From contig DJEU01000053.1 in NCBI GenBank assembly GCA_002431395.1, positions 1 to 30,545 of the forward strand: a stretch of 30,545 bases of DNA, in the 5' to 3' direction. The position numbers and the translations under genes are program-made. Positions 16,278-22,994 of the stretch are shown here, piece after piece. Position 1 is the stretch's first letter, and each line of letters starts with the position of its first letter. The notes under the pieces were generated by a model. That model was given only the letters and a program-made list of their open reading frames with translations. It made no database searches and was not told the DNA's origin. The stretch comes from Lachnoclostridium sp. UBA5890 (lineage in GTDB: Bacteria; Bacillota; Clostridia; Lachnospirales; Lachnospiraceae).

Positions 16278-17309
16278 CTATGTCTTGGATTTAAATATAT
16301 CATCCAGCTGCTGCATGCAGCTTTCCAATGTGCCAACAACTTTTTCATAATCCATACGTTTTGGTCCGACAATTCCTATCTTTCCATACACACCTTCTTT
16401 GATCTGGTATGTTGCCGTAACCACGGAACAGTCACGCATGGATGCCACCGGCGATTCTTCGCCGATATATACCTGAATTCCATGTTCTTCCGGATCGGTC
16501 GCCTCGTCATTGACCCAAGCTTCCAGTCTCTGTTTTTCTTCGAACGTGGAAAGGAGATCTACCATCTTTTCCTTATCACTCAATTCCGGATATTTTAAAA
16601 TGTTCGTCGCACCGGAAGTATATACCTCCGACGTTTCTTCGTCACTCAGTGCTTCACCGATGCAGTCTAAAATGCTTGAAGCAAGTTCGCCGTATTCACC
16701 GGCTTTTTCTTTGATCTGCTGCATGATCGCCATATTGATCTCTGTGACATCCAGTCCATTGAGTGCGGCATTGATCATAAAATTCAACTGAGCCAGAACA
16801 TTGTCCTCAATCGGCGCTGCCAGATTGATAAATTTGTTGTTTACATGATTGTTATCCAAAACTACGATCACAAGGATCTGGGAATCGGATATCTGGTTCA
16901 ATTGTATGAATTTAATCTTCTTGTGTTCATAACGAGGTTTGGAAACCATCGTCGTGTAATTGGTATTGTCCGCAAGCAATTTTGCTACCTGCTGTAAAAG
17001 AAGATCGATCTTGTCTGCCTTTTCGATCAAAATCCCTTTCGCATCGTCCACTTCTTTTTCTTTGTTACGAAGCACCGTATCTACATAAAGCCGATACGCT
17101 TTGTCCGAAGGGATTCTTCCTGCTGACGTGTGAGGCTGTAAAATGTACCCCATCTCCTCGAGATCTGCCATCTCATTGCGGATCGTCGCAGAACTTAAAT
17201 TTAAGTCAGTAAACTTGGATACGGTTCGGGAGCCAACCGGTTCACCACTTTCCATATAGTTGTGAATAATGGCCTCCAAAATCTTTTGTTTTCTTTCATC
17301 CAGTTCCAT
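16278..17309 (-). CDS. hrcA: Heat-inducible transcription repressor HrcA
   Basis: HrcA binds CIRCE operators and represses the class I heat-shock genes until GroEL becomes limiting (family knowledge). The 343-aa product has an N-terminal winged helix (about 1-75, including SSATIRNEMADLEEMGYI and PHTSAGRIPSDKAYR), a GAF-like core and a C-terminal PKRMDYEKV signature. The start at ATG 17309 is supported by GGGAG 7 nt upstream; a longer in-frame reading would begin in the CIRCE element. It is the first gene of the operon and autoregulated through the CIRCE at 17333-17359. Confidence 0.97.
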   Translation of the reverse strand: MELDERKQKILEAIIHNYMESGEPVGSRTVSKFTDLNLSSATIRNEMADLEEMGYILQPHTSAGRIPSDKAYRLYVDTVLRNKEKEVDDAKGILIEKADKIDLLLQQVAKLLADNTNYTTMVSKPRYEHKKIKFIQLNQISDSQILVIVVLDNNHVNNKFINLAAPIEDNVLAQLNFMINAALNGLDVTEINMAIMQQIKEKAGEYGELASSILDCIGEALSDEETSEVYTSGATNILKYPELSDKEKMVDLLSTFEEKQRLEAWVNDEATDPEEHGIQVYIGEESPVASMRDCSVVTATYQIKEGVYGKIGIVGPKRMDYEKVVGTLESCMQQLDDIFKSKT

Positions 17310-17332
17310 ATCACCACTCCCTTTTTGTCTTG

Positions 17333-17359
17333 TTAGCACTCATCAAGTACGAGTGCTAA
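17333..17359. promoter_or_regulatory. CIRCE operator
   Basis: A perfect TTAGCACTC-N9-GAGTGCTAA element, the published HrcA binding site. It lies in the 5' untranslated region of hrcA, downstream of the -10 box. Confidence 0.98.
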
Positions 17360-17374
17360 TCATTGACTAAGATA

Positions 17375-17403
17375 AAGATAACACCCTTGCAAGGGTTTGT
17401 CAA
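17375..17403 (-). promoter_or_regulatory. Sigma-A promoter of the hrcA operon, with a palindrome in the spacer
   Basis: TTGACA (17398-17403), a 17-bp spacer and TATCTT (17375-17380). The spacer contains the perfect 14-bp palindrome ACCCTTGCAAGGGT (17383-17396). A/T tracts lie directly upstream. The CIRCE follows 15 bp after the -10. Confidence 0.85.
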
Positions 17404-17443
17404 GGGGGTTTTTAAAAAATTTTTTTCGCTGTAGAATTTTATC

Positions 17444-17581
17444 AAAAATAAGATCCGTATTTCCCATTCGGTGCCGCTTGCGCTTAGAAGAACACACGTA
17501 ACAGTATGCGAGGGCTGAAATACGCCCTCTGCACACTGACGGTGTTCTAAACACCTCATGTTAAACACGGATCTCATTTTT
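17444..17581. repeat. Structured palindromic repeat, copy 1
   Basis: A 138-bp element bounded by 19-bp imperfect inverted repeats (17444-17462 and 17563-17581); both mismatches become G-U pairs in the minus-strand RNA. Inside is a core of nested stems ending in GAGGGC/GCCCTC around an 8-nt loop (minus-strand reading). The same core, inverted, is found at 17768-17859. It lies about 40 bp upstream of the hrcA -35 box. ORFs across it look like by-products of the repeat. On the minus strand it ends in TTATTTTT and could also act as a terminator for the cvpA-like gene. Confidence 0.8.
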
Positions 17582-17636
17582 AATGAAACTACAATAAAAA
17601 TTATTTAAAAACATTTTAGTTGTGATCCATAGGAAT

Positions 17637-17696
17637 CACCTCATGTAAAACACGCATCTCGTCTTGTATCAAACCACACTAAAAAGAATTATTTTT
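17637..17696. repeat. Degraded partial copy of the right end of the palindromic repeat
   Basis: This stretch aligns with 17552-17609, both beginning CACCTCATGT and both containing AAACACG-ATCTC and an AAAC-ACA--TAAAAA tail, with scattered differences. The left half and core are missing and replaced by a short hairpin around 17621-17639. It looks like a decayed or internally deleted copy. Confidence 0.55.
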
Positions 17697-17748
17697 ATGA
17701 ATTAGTTCCCTCTTTTTTATTATAGTAGTATTATTGTGGAATTTTAAA

Positions 17749-17878
17749 CGAGACTATACTTTCTCTCACAGGCGTTTAGAACACCGTCAGCGCGTAGAGG
17801 GCGTATCACAGCCCTCACGCACTGCTACGTGTGTTCTCCTAAGCGCAAGCGGCGCCGAAGAGAGAAGGTATAGTCTCG
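17749..17878. repeat. Structured palindromic repeat, copy 2 (inverted core)
   Basis: A 130-bp element bounded by inverted repeats GAGACTATACTTTCTCTC (17750-17767) and its complement (17860-17877), with one T-G pair on the plus strand. These ends are unrelated in sequence to those of copy 1, yet the ~90-bp core is closely similar and in the opposite orientation. Core stems seen on plus: GGCG (17771-17774) with CGCC (17853-17856), GCGT (17792-17795) with ACGC (17817-17820), and GAGGGC (17797-17802) with GCCCTC (17811-17816). Substitutions between copies are compensated. No gene is supported from 17310 to 17904. Confidence 0.82.
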
Positions 17879-17904
17879 CGTTAAATCAACCTACAATAAA
17901 AATT

Positions 17905-18408
17905 CTAAATCACCGGAAAATCCATCATCTGCAATATGATCATGATCGGGCTGTAACTTTGCAGCCACATGACGACAGAATTGGCTTTTGCTGCTTTTAC
18001 GATCTGAACTGCCCAGGAATATTCCTGTACACCACCGAGAATGGCCAAAATTGTCCACACGATGAAAAGTCCGGATACAGCTCCAAAGATCAAGCCGAGC
18101 AGACGATTTACTGTACTTACGATCGGCAGATCATCCGCGATGCGGATCAGGCGGGCAATGATTCCAAACACAAGCATCCATATGACCAGAGCAATCCCAT
18201 AACCAATCGCTTCTCTGACCGGCCACGATTTTGGCAGGCGCGACACGACAGTCGGTGCGCTTGCTGCTGCGGCAATGACAGTAATCAGATTTTTGACCAT
18301 AGCAAATACGCTAAGCAGGAAACCTCGGTTGGATCCAATCAATGCGCTGATCAAAATAATCGCCAGCAAAACCCATTCTAAAATTTGTCCTATCATTTCT
18401 ACTGACAT
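17905..18408 (-). CDS. CvpA family membrane protein
   Basis: A 167-aa integral membrane protein with about four hydrophobic helices and the CvpA-like opening LLAIILISALIGSNRGFLLSVF, where a small glycine-rich turn follows the first helix. CvpA proteins are named after colicin V production in E. coli but are widespread and largely uncharacterised. The ATG is preceded by GGGGGATAAG. It follows the DUF5711 gene by 81 nt and is probably transcribed with it from the promoter at 19678-19706. The palindromic repeats downstream may end the transcript. Confidence 0.82.
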   Translation of the reverse strand: MSVEMIGQILEWVLLAIILISALIGSNRGFLLSVFAMVKNLITVIAAAASAPTVVSRLPKSWPVREAIGYGIALVIWMLVFGIIARLIRIADDLPIVSTVNRLLGLIFGAVSGLFIVWTILAILGGVQEYSWAVQIVKAAKANSVVMWLQSYSPIMIILQMMDFPVI

Positions 18409-18489
18409 CTTATCCCCCTTCTTGGTATCTTATACCAGTTGTTTTTATAGAAACTTCCGGCATAAGAACACATCAGGTTATGTCTTTTA

Positions 18490-19647
18490 TCAGCCGGACA
18501 GTTTGACTATCCGTATCGTTGTTTCATCGAGGAAAAAATATTGGTTTTCCCTCGTCGTCGGGAAGAAATAATCGTAATTCTTTCCAAAATCAAAGGAAAA
18601 CTTCACCGTTCCATTCTTTCTTAATAAGAAACAATTTTGGTTTCCCGTAAACAAGATTTCATTTCTTGTCATTTCCACCTGAGAATACTGTATCGTCACC
18701 TGCTTGGTCATCTTTTCTTTGCCCTGCAGCGTATACAGATGAACGACCTGATCGTCGATATTGCCGGCGACACCGGTAACGATCAGAATATTTTCATCGT
18801 CCACGGCGATACTCTTTATCGCTTCTTTCAAGGTAACTTCCGCCTGAATCCCCGGTTTTTTCATATCTTTAAAAATCGTAAAACCGTCTTCCGTAAAGAT
18901 TACAACGCGGTCGCTGTCCAAATATTTGATCTGGGAAATCATCTTCTGTTCGAAAGATTTTCCACCAACCAATGTATTCTGGTCTTGTCCCACTTCCGTA
19001 AAATTGTAAAAGCAAACCTTGTTTTCCATCGTTCCATTGGCGGCGACCAGGTAGGAGATAACAATGCTCTCTCCATCGGGTGCCAGATCAAAATCCATCG
19101 CATATCCGTCGTCCAGTACATTGCTTGGGATTTCTACCAAAAGCTGTTCTCCCGCACTAAACGGATCGTATATATTGATCACATCACTGTCGTCATCATG
19201 GAGCAAAACTGCCACTTTCCCATCGGCTGACACTTTTGCACGGCCGATCGGCAGTGTCGTCTCAATTTCCTTGCCGGGATTTGTCCCATCATATACAATA
19301 CAGGTTTTACTTCCAATATCTGCAACGGTAACATAATCTTCGCAAATATCAACCTGTGGCTGCTGCATCTCGTATCCGCCATTCCAAAGAATGTTACCAG
19401 TTTTATCCAATGCCGAGATTCCATCCCTGCTGTATTTCAATAACTTTCCATGATACGAAAGATATTCCACATTATTACTGTCCTCTCTCGTGATCTCGCG
19501 CTCCACGTCATATCCCGAAAAAGAACGGTTCATATAATAATAAGAAATGATAACAATCGCTGTCAATGCTACGACCACAGCGGCTGCAATGGACCCAAAC
19601 AGCAGAATTTTTCTGCGCTTTTTTTCCTTTTCCACACTGTGCCTCAT
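18490..19647 (-). CDS. DUF5711-like membrane-anchored beta-propeller-type protein
   Basis: A 385-aa protein with a basic N terminus (EKEKKRRK), one membrane helix (about 14-36, LLFGSIAAAVVVALTAIVII) and a large extracytoplasmic part. That part is made of short repeated beta-strand units resembling propeller blades, such as ISALDKTGNILWNGGY and VRVxSADGK-type turns. It resembles the DUF5711 proteins of Lachnospiraceae; the function is unknown. The start is uncertain: ATG 19647 has no good ribosome site, while an in-frame GTG four codons later is preceded by GAGG. The promoter is at 19678-19706, and an inverted repeat overlaps its -10. The gene is paired with a cvpA-like gene, which suggests an envelope role. 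Confidence 0.75.
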   Translation of the reverse strand: MRHSVEKEKKRRKILLFGSIAAAVVVALTAIVIISYYYMNRSFSGYDVEREITREDSNNVEYLSYHGKLLKYSRDGISALDKTGNILWNGGYEMQQPQVDICEDYVTVADIGSKTCIVYDGTNPGKEIETTLPIGRAKVSADGKVAVLLHDDDSDVINIYDPFSAGEQLLVEIPSNVLDDGYAMDFDLAPDGESIVISYLVAANGTMENKVCFYNFTEVGQDQNTLVGGKSFEQKMISQIKYLDSDRVVIFTEDGFTIFKDMKKPGIQAEVTLKEAIKSIAVDDENILIVTGVAGNIDDQVVHLYTLQGKEKMTKQVTIQYSQVEMTRNEILFTGNQNCFLLRKNGTVKFSFDFGKNYDYFFPTTRENQYFFLDETTIRIVKLSG

Positions 19648-19677
19648 TTCTGTGTTAAAACACTTTCTGATAAAGAA

Positions 19678-19706
19678 AGTATATCATAACCATTTACAGA
19701 TTTCAA
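19678..19706 (-). promoter_or_regulatory. Sigma-A promoter of the DUF5711-cvpA pair
   Basis: TTGAAA (19701-19706), a 17-bp spacer and TATACT (19678-19683). A perfect inverted repeat ACTTTCT/AGAAAGT (19662-19680) overlaps the end of the -10 and the start-site region and might be an operator. Confidence 0.78.
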
Positions 19707-19747
19707 CGAGTTTATCGCAATCCATTTATAACAATTTGTTATATATT

Positions 19748-19946
19748 CTGCCAGGATACCGGTAAGCGTCCCACATATGCTTGCATGGTGTGGGGCTGTT
19801 ACTAGGGATCCGCCCCTTATGAGGATGCAGCGATTTACCTCGTAAATCTGCGAAATCCGAATAAGGAAAGAATTGCGAAAGTTGCGTCAGCAACGCAGCA
19901 ATTCGCGGGCAGGCTGCCAGAATACCAGTAAGCGTCCCACATATGC
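19748..19946. repeat. Structured repeat element bounded by 33-bp direct repeats
   Basis: Two 33-nt direct repeats (19748-19780 and 19914-19946, 31 of 33 identical, both ending CCCACATATGC) flank 133 bp packed with inverted repeats. These include GATTTAC/GTAAATC around 19831-19847, AATTGC/GCAATT around 19871-19903 with TTGCGT/AACGCA inside, GGGGC/GCCCC, and CCTTAT/ATAAGG. An ORF across it on the minus strand has no ribosome site of note and spans both repeats, so it is probably not a gene. It could be a mobile repeat or a structured RNA. I do not recognise the family. Confidence 0.65.
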
Positions 19947-20017
19947 AATTAATTTTATGTCTCATATAATTTATAATTAACTTGCTTTATATTCATCAAG
20001 GCAATCCTTAAGAACTA

Positions 20018-20067
20018 AAAAAGAATTGTACCATCTACATTTGCAAATATAGCGCACAATTCTTTTT
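20018..20067. terminator. Bidirectional terminator after the VanZ-like gene
   Basis: A perfect 12-bp outer stem (AAAAAGAATTGT with its complement) encloses an inner palindrome TTTGCAAA. T-runs follow on both strands. It starts 16 nt beyond the stop of the VanZ-like gene. Confidence 0.82.
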
Positions 20068-20082
20068 AAAGTCCAAAACAAC

Positions 20083-20661
20083 TCATTTCTTTTTCTTACC
20101 AAAGATTCGTTTTAATACCGGAACCACAAATGACGCAAACTCAAACCCTAAAACACCGCCAAAAGTATTTAGCAGCACATCATCAACGTCCACACTTCTA
20201 TAATTAACTTGAATCAAACTATTAAGAACTCCTTGTCCCATTTCAGTTAAAACCGTCACCAACACAACACATCCTAACATTTTTAAAAACTTTCGATTTT
20301 CTTCTAAATAGAAACAAAGTGAAAAGCCTAATGGCATAAACAGTATTATGTTGCCAAAAAACTGATAGCAAATTATTCCATACGAATCATACATTATAGT
20401 GTCTTTAATCATTGTTAATATTGTTCTAAATGGAATAAAATTATTAACAAGCCCTTCTTTACCAGATATCATTGATTCTAATAATTCATCTTGGTACGGA
20501 AAAGGAAAAAAACAAGCACCTACTATAATCATCAAAGATAACAAGCATGTTAAAAATGATAAATACTTTCTATCTTTTAATTCTAAATTTATCGCTCCAA
20601 TGCCAATAAAACATATTACAATAAATATAAAAAAGAACATAATAAACCTTGATTCAATCAT
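20083..20661 (-). CDS. VanZ family membrane protein
   Basis: A 192-aa membrane protein with about five helices and the VanZ family marks: NFIPFRTI (about 74-81), FGNIILFMPLGF, a TEMGQ motif and RSVDVDDVLLNTFGGVLG. VanZ proteins include the teicoplanin-resistance factor of enterococci, but most copies have unknown roles. The gene has visibly higher A+T content than its neighbours. It follows the small secreted-protein gene by 23 nt with a good GGGGGAGA ribosome site. Both genes are enclosed by a promoter (21086-21114) and a terminator (20018-20067), suggesting an acquired two-gene unit. Confidence 0.85.
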   Translation of the reverse strand: MIESRFIMFFFIFIVICFIGIGAINLELKDRKYLSFLTCLLSLMIIVGACFFPFPYQDELLESMISGKEGLVNNFIPFRTILTMIKDTIMYDSYGIICYQFFGNIILFMPLGFSLCFYLEENRKFLKMLGCVVLVTVLTEMGQGVLNSLIQVNYRSVDVDDVLLNTFGGVLGFEFASFVVPVLKRIFGKKKK

Positions 20662-20684
20662 AACATCTCTCCCCCATAGGACAT

Positions 20685-21041
20685 TTAGTAGGTCAATCTT
20701 CCTGATCCTTTAACATATCCTACAGCAGTTGGTTTCCAAAATTCATATGTATACTTTGTTCCACTTGTTGTATTCAAATAGCACGAACCTGCCGTTCCGC
20801 TCTGACATGATATGTTTGCTTGACGCTGATATGTATTAGTACCAAGAACTTTGTATTTATATTGCTTTATTGTAAAATATGTATCTTTCCCATCATTTTT
20901 TGATGTAAAAATATAAAAATGTGCTGTTGACCTGTTTGCTTTATACGTGCCGCTAACTGAAAGTTGATGCTTAAATTCATAGTCAAAACCTCTAACTTGC
21001 GAAGCTGCATAAGCTGTCACAGAAAAACCCAGCAAAACCAT
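20685..21041 (-). CDS. Small secreted protein, unknown function, start probably damaged
   Basis: The reading frame encodes about 118 aa: a hydrophobic segment MVLLGFSVTAYA followed by AS, fitting the end of a signal peptide, then about 104 residues rich in Tyr, Thr and Ser. Two Cys (CQSGTAGSC) may form a disulfide. I do not recognise the family. The frame has no positively charged signal start: a TAA lies four codons before the first ATG, and the ribosome site GAGAGG (21065-21070) is 23 nt from that ATG. Inserting two bases near 21052 would create MKLCVMVLLGFSVTAYA at a normal spacing, so a small deletion or sequencing error is possible. The promoter is at 21086-21114. Confidence 0.55.
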   Translation of the reverse strand: MVLLGFSVTAYAASQVRGFDYEFKHQLSVSGTYKANRSTAHFYIFTSKNDGKDTYFTIKQYKYKVLGTNTYQRQANISCQSGTAGSCYLNTTSGTKYTYEFWKPTAVGYVKGSGRLTY

Positions 21042-21085
21042 TACGCATAATTATGTTGAAAATACCTCTCTTTTCTTTTTTATAA

Positions 21086-21114
21086 ATAGTATCATATTTT
21101 CATTAAATTGTCAA
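21086..21114 (-). promoter_or_regulatory. Sigma-A promoter of the secreted protein/VanZ unit
   Basis: TTGACA (21109-21114), a 17-bp spacer and TACTAT (21086-21091), about 45 bp before the first ATG and 16 bp before the ribosome site. From 21115 to 21259 the DNA is very A+T-rich and I see no gene or other signal. Confidence 0.75.
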
Positions 21115-21259
21115 TAGTTCCTCTTATATTTTTCCACTTTTTTACATCCATTTTACTTATTATAATATACAACTTTATTTATGCAATATATATAATACAA
21201 ATAATAAGAAAGCATGGCAAATATCTACTAATTATATTCGCCACACTATCTTCATACAT

Positions 21260-22180
21260 TTACTCTACCCCTGCTGGCGAGACATTGGCTGCCGGTACCT
21301 GAGCCGGATCTTCTGCCGGTGCCTGCGTCGGAACCTCCGTGGCAACCGCCGGAGGTGTCACAACTCCATTTCCAATTGTTTCCATCGTCGTGTCCGTATT
21401 TAACTCCTTTTGTATCTGATTTTTAATGCCCGTCAGCTGTTCATTGAGATGCGAAAGCGTCGTTTTATTGTTCCAGGCTGCGGCGGCAAAAAGGATTCCG
21501 AGGATGAGGACAAGACCCGCGAAACCGTATCCACGCCGTTCGCCCAGCTCCCGTCCTTTTTTCTTTTCTTCCTTTTCCTGAATCACACCGCGGATATTGC
21601 GCAGGACACGGTCGTCCTCCTGCTCGACAATATGTACAAAACGGTTTGCCTCTTCCATCATATAACGGCGCATTTCCGGATTTTTCTCATAATATACATA
21701 ATAGCCGGTCTGCGGCACCAGCATGCTGTTTTCATATTGATAGCACGTCTCCTGCCATTCCTGCGGCGGGCTGCAAATCAGAAGCTTGTCCCCATCGGAA
21801 AAATTTCTCCGGTGCAGCTCCAGCAGTTCTTCCTGTGCCTTCCCTTTTTCCGCTTTCGCGCCGGTATAAAACCAGCCGACGACATCCACGCCCGAAAAAT
21901 TCTCTTTCATATCGGTGTAAATGTCGGTCCACATTTCAGAAGAAAAACTGTCTCCCTTCCGCTCTGCAAAATCGTGGATCACAACCATCCCCGATATCTG
22001 AAACAGTTTCTCGTGCGAACGGAACATACGGTGCCCCAAAAGCACGCCTGCTGCCTCGCCTCCCTCTGCTTCTTTCACAAGTCTTTTTGCAAATGTAATC
22101 ACATAATCTTCTACATAAATTTTACATCTTCCCTTTACATCCCCTATCTGCCTCACACTTTTTGGTGTTTTCCAATCCAT
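21260..22180 (-). CDS. Membrane-anchored JAMM/MPN-like domain protein lacking zinc histidines
   Basis: A 306-aa protein. Residues 20-165 resemble a JAMM/MPN metalloprotease fold: a helix with GGEAAGVLLGH (40-50), placing Glu42 like the catalytic glutamate, then VVGWFYTGA (100-108) where active enzymes have GWYHSHP. Both zinc histidines are therefore replaced (Tyr105, Gly107), so it is probably non-catalytic. A charged stretch, one membrane helix (about 218-238) and a Pro/Ala/Thr-rich tail follow, suggesting a cytoplasmic MPN domain with an extracellular tail. Family assignment rests on pattern only. The ATG has GAGG 7 nt upstream; a TATAAT lies nearby but without a good -35. It is divergent from yyaC. 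Confidence 0.6.
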   Translation of the reverse strand: MDWKTPKSVRQIGDVKGRCKIYVEDYVITFAKRLVKEAEGGEAAGVLLGHRMFRSHEKLFQISGMVVIHDFAERKGDSFSSEMWTDIYTDMKENFSGVDVVGWFYTGAKAEKGKAQEELLELHRRNFSDGDKLLICSPPQEWQETCYQYENSMLVPQTGYYVYYEKNPEMRRYMMEEANRFVHIVEQEDDRVLRNIRGVIQEKEEKKKGRELGERRGYGFAGLVLILGILFAAAAWNNKTTLSHLNEQLTGIKNQIQKELNTDTTMETIGNGVVTPPAVATEVPTQAPAEDPAQVPAANVSPAGVE

Positions 22181-22335
22181 GATAAAACCTCACTTTCCTT
22201 ACATGTTACTTTCATTATAAGGATTGTGCGGCTTCTTTTTTGTCATAAATTGTCATTTGGCAAAAAACCGTTCGTTCTTCTTCGACACATTGCTTTCTTT
22301 TTTTCATATTTCCTTTTTTATCCTGCACGTTCTGC

Positions 22336-22366
22336 CGCATAGTTTCTTTGCGCTTGGTTCATACTT
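22336..22366 (+). promoter_or_regulatory. Forespore-type (sigma-G/F-like) promoter of yyaC
   Basis: CGCATA (22336-22341), an 18-bp spacer and CATACTT (22360-22366) resemble the forespore consensus (-35 ending in ATA, -10 CATACTA) better than a sigma-A promoter. They lie 56 bp upstream of the yyaC start, as expected for a spore gene. Confidence 0.55.
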
Positions 22367-22421
22367 CTTAGTACCGGCAGAATCGACAGAGCATTCTGCT
22401 GTATGGAAAGGAGAAATTGGA

Positions 22422-22994
22422 TTGACACATTATTTTAATCCTGGCGATCCGCTCGCCCTTCGTCATTTTACAAAAACGCTGTCCTCCCTTTTGGAAAAAG
22501 TGGACCTGACTGACCGCGATATTGTGATCCTGTGCATCGGATCTGACCGCGCCACCGGCGATTCCCTCGGTCCTATGGTAGGGCATCAGCTCGCGCGTAT
22601 ACAAAAAAACTTCCACCTTTATGGCACATTGAAAAATCCGGTACATGCCAAAAATCTGGAAGATGCTTTAACATTTATTGAATTAAATCATAAAAACCCT
22701 TTTATTATCGCTATTGATGCCTCCCTTGGCGTCGCCGAACACATCGGCTATATCACGTTAGGAGAGGGCTCCCTTGCGCCCGGCGTCGGTGTCGCAAAAA
22801 AACTGCCTGCCGTCGGCGATCTGTGTATCACCGGCATCGTCAATCTTTCGGGCTTTGGAGGGCAGATGCTGCTCCAGACCACACGCCTTAGTCTGGTCTT
22901 AGAGCTTGCCTCCTTTATCGCGAGCGGCCTCCGCCGCTGTCTCTGCACACCGGGGATATCACAATTCCGTTCTCCCCTGCAGCGCGCGAAATAA
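22422..22994 (+). CDS. yyaC: YyaC family spore protein (GPR-protease-like)
   Basis: A 190-aa protein of the YyaC family, related in fold to the germination protease GPR and found in spore formers. Visible motifs are ILCIGSDRATGDSLGP (about 30-45) and FIIAIDASLG. The start is TTG at 22422 with AAAGGAG 8 nt upstream; the frame extends further left but the added residues look non-coding and hydrophobic by chance. It is the only plus-strand gene here. Its last 36 bp overlap the 3' end of recR, in convergent orientation. A forespore-type promoter precedes it. The biochemical role is unsettled. Confidence 0.88.
   Translation: MTHYFNPGDPLALRHFTKTLSSLLEKVDLTDRDIVILCIGSDRATGDSLGPMVGHQLARIQKNFHLYGTLKNPVHAKNLEDALTFIELNHKNPFIIAIDASLGVAEHIGYITLGEGSLAPGVGVAKKLPAVGDLCITGIVNLSGFGGQMLLQTTRLSLVLELASFIASGLRRCLCTPGISQFRSPLQRAK

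Noticed and set aside
17360..17577. ORFs of 64-73 codons over palindromic repeat copy 1
   Set aside because: They coincide with the repeat and lack start signals; the related ORF over copy 2 differs because of the inverted core.
19726..19965. 79-codon minus-strand ORF
   Set aside because: It runs across both 33-bp direct repeats and the inverted repeats between them, with no ribosome site; likely a by-product of the repeat.
21108..21302. Hydrophobic 64-codon plus-strand ORF
   Set aside because: Starts at TTG inside a promoter, no ribosome site, and hydrophobicity follows from A+T-rich sequence; its end overlaps a solid gene.
22224..22421. 66-residue N-terminal extension of YyaC
   Set aside because: Contains Phe-rich noise, covers the promoter, and a well-placed ribosome site supports the TTG start at 22422.
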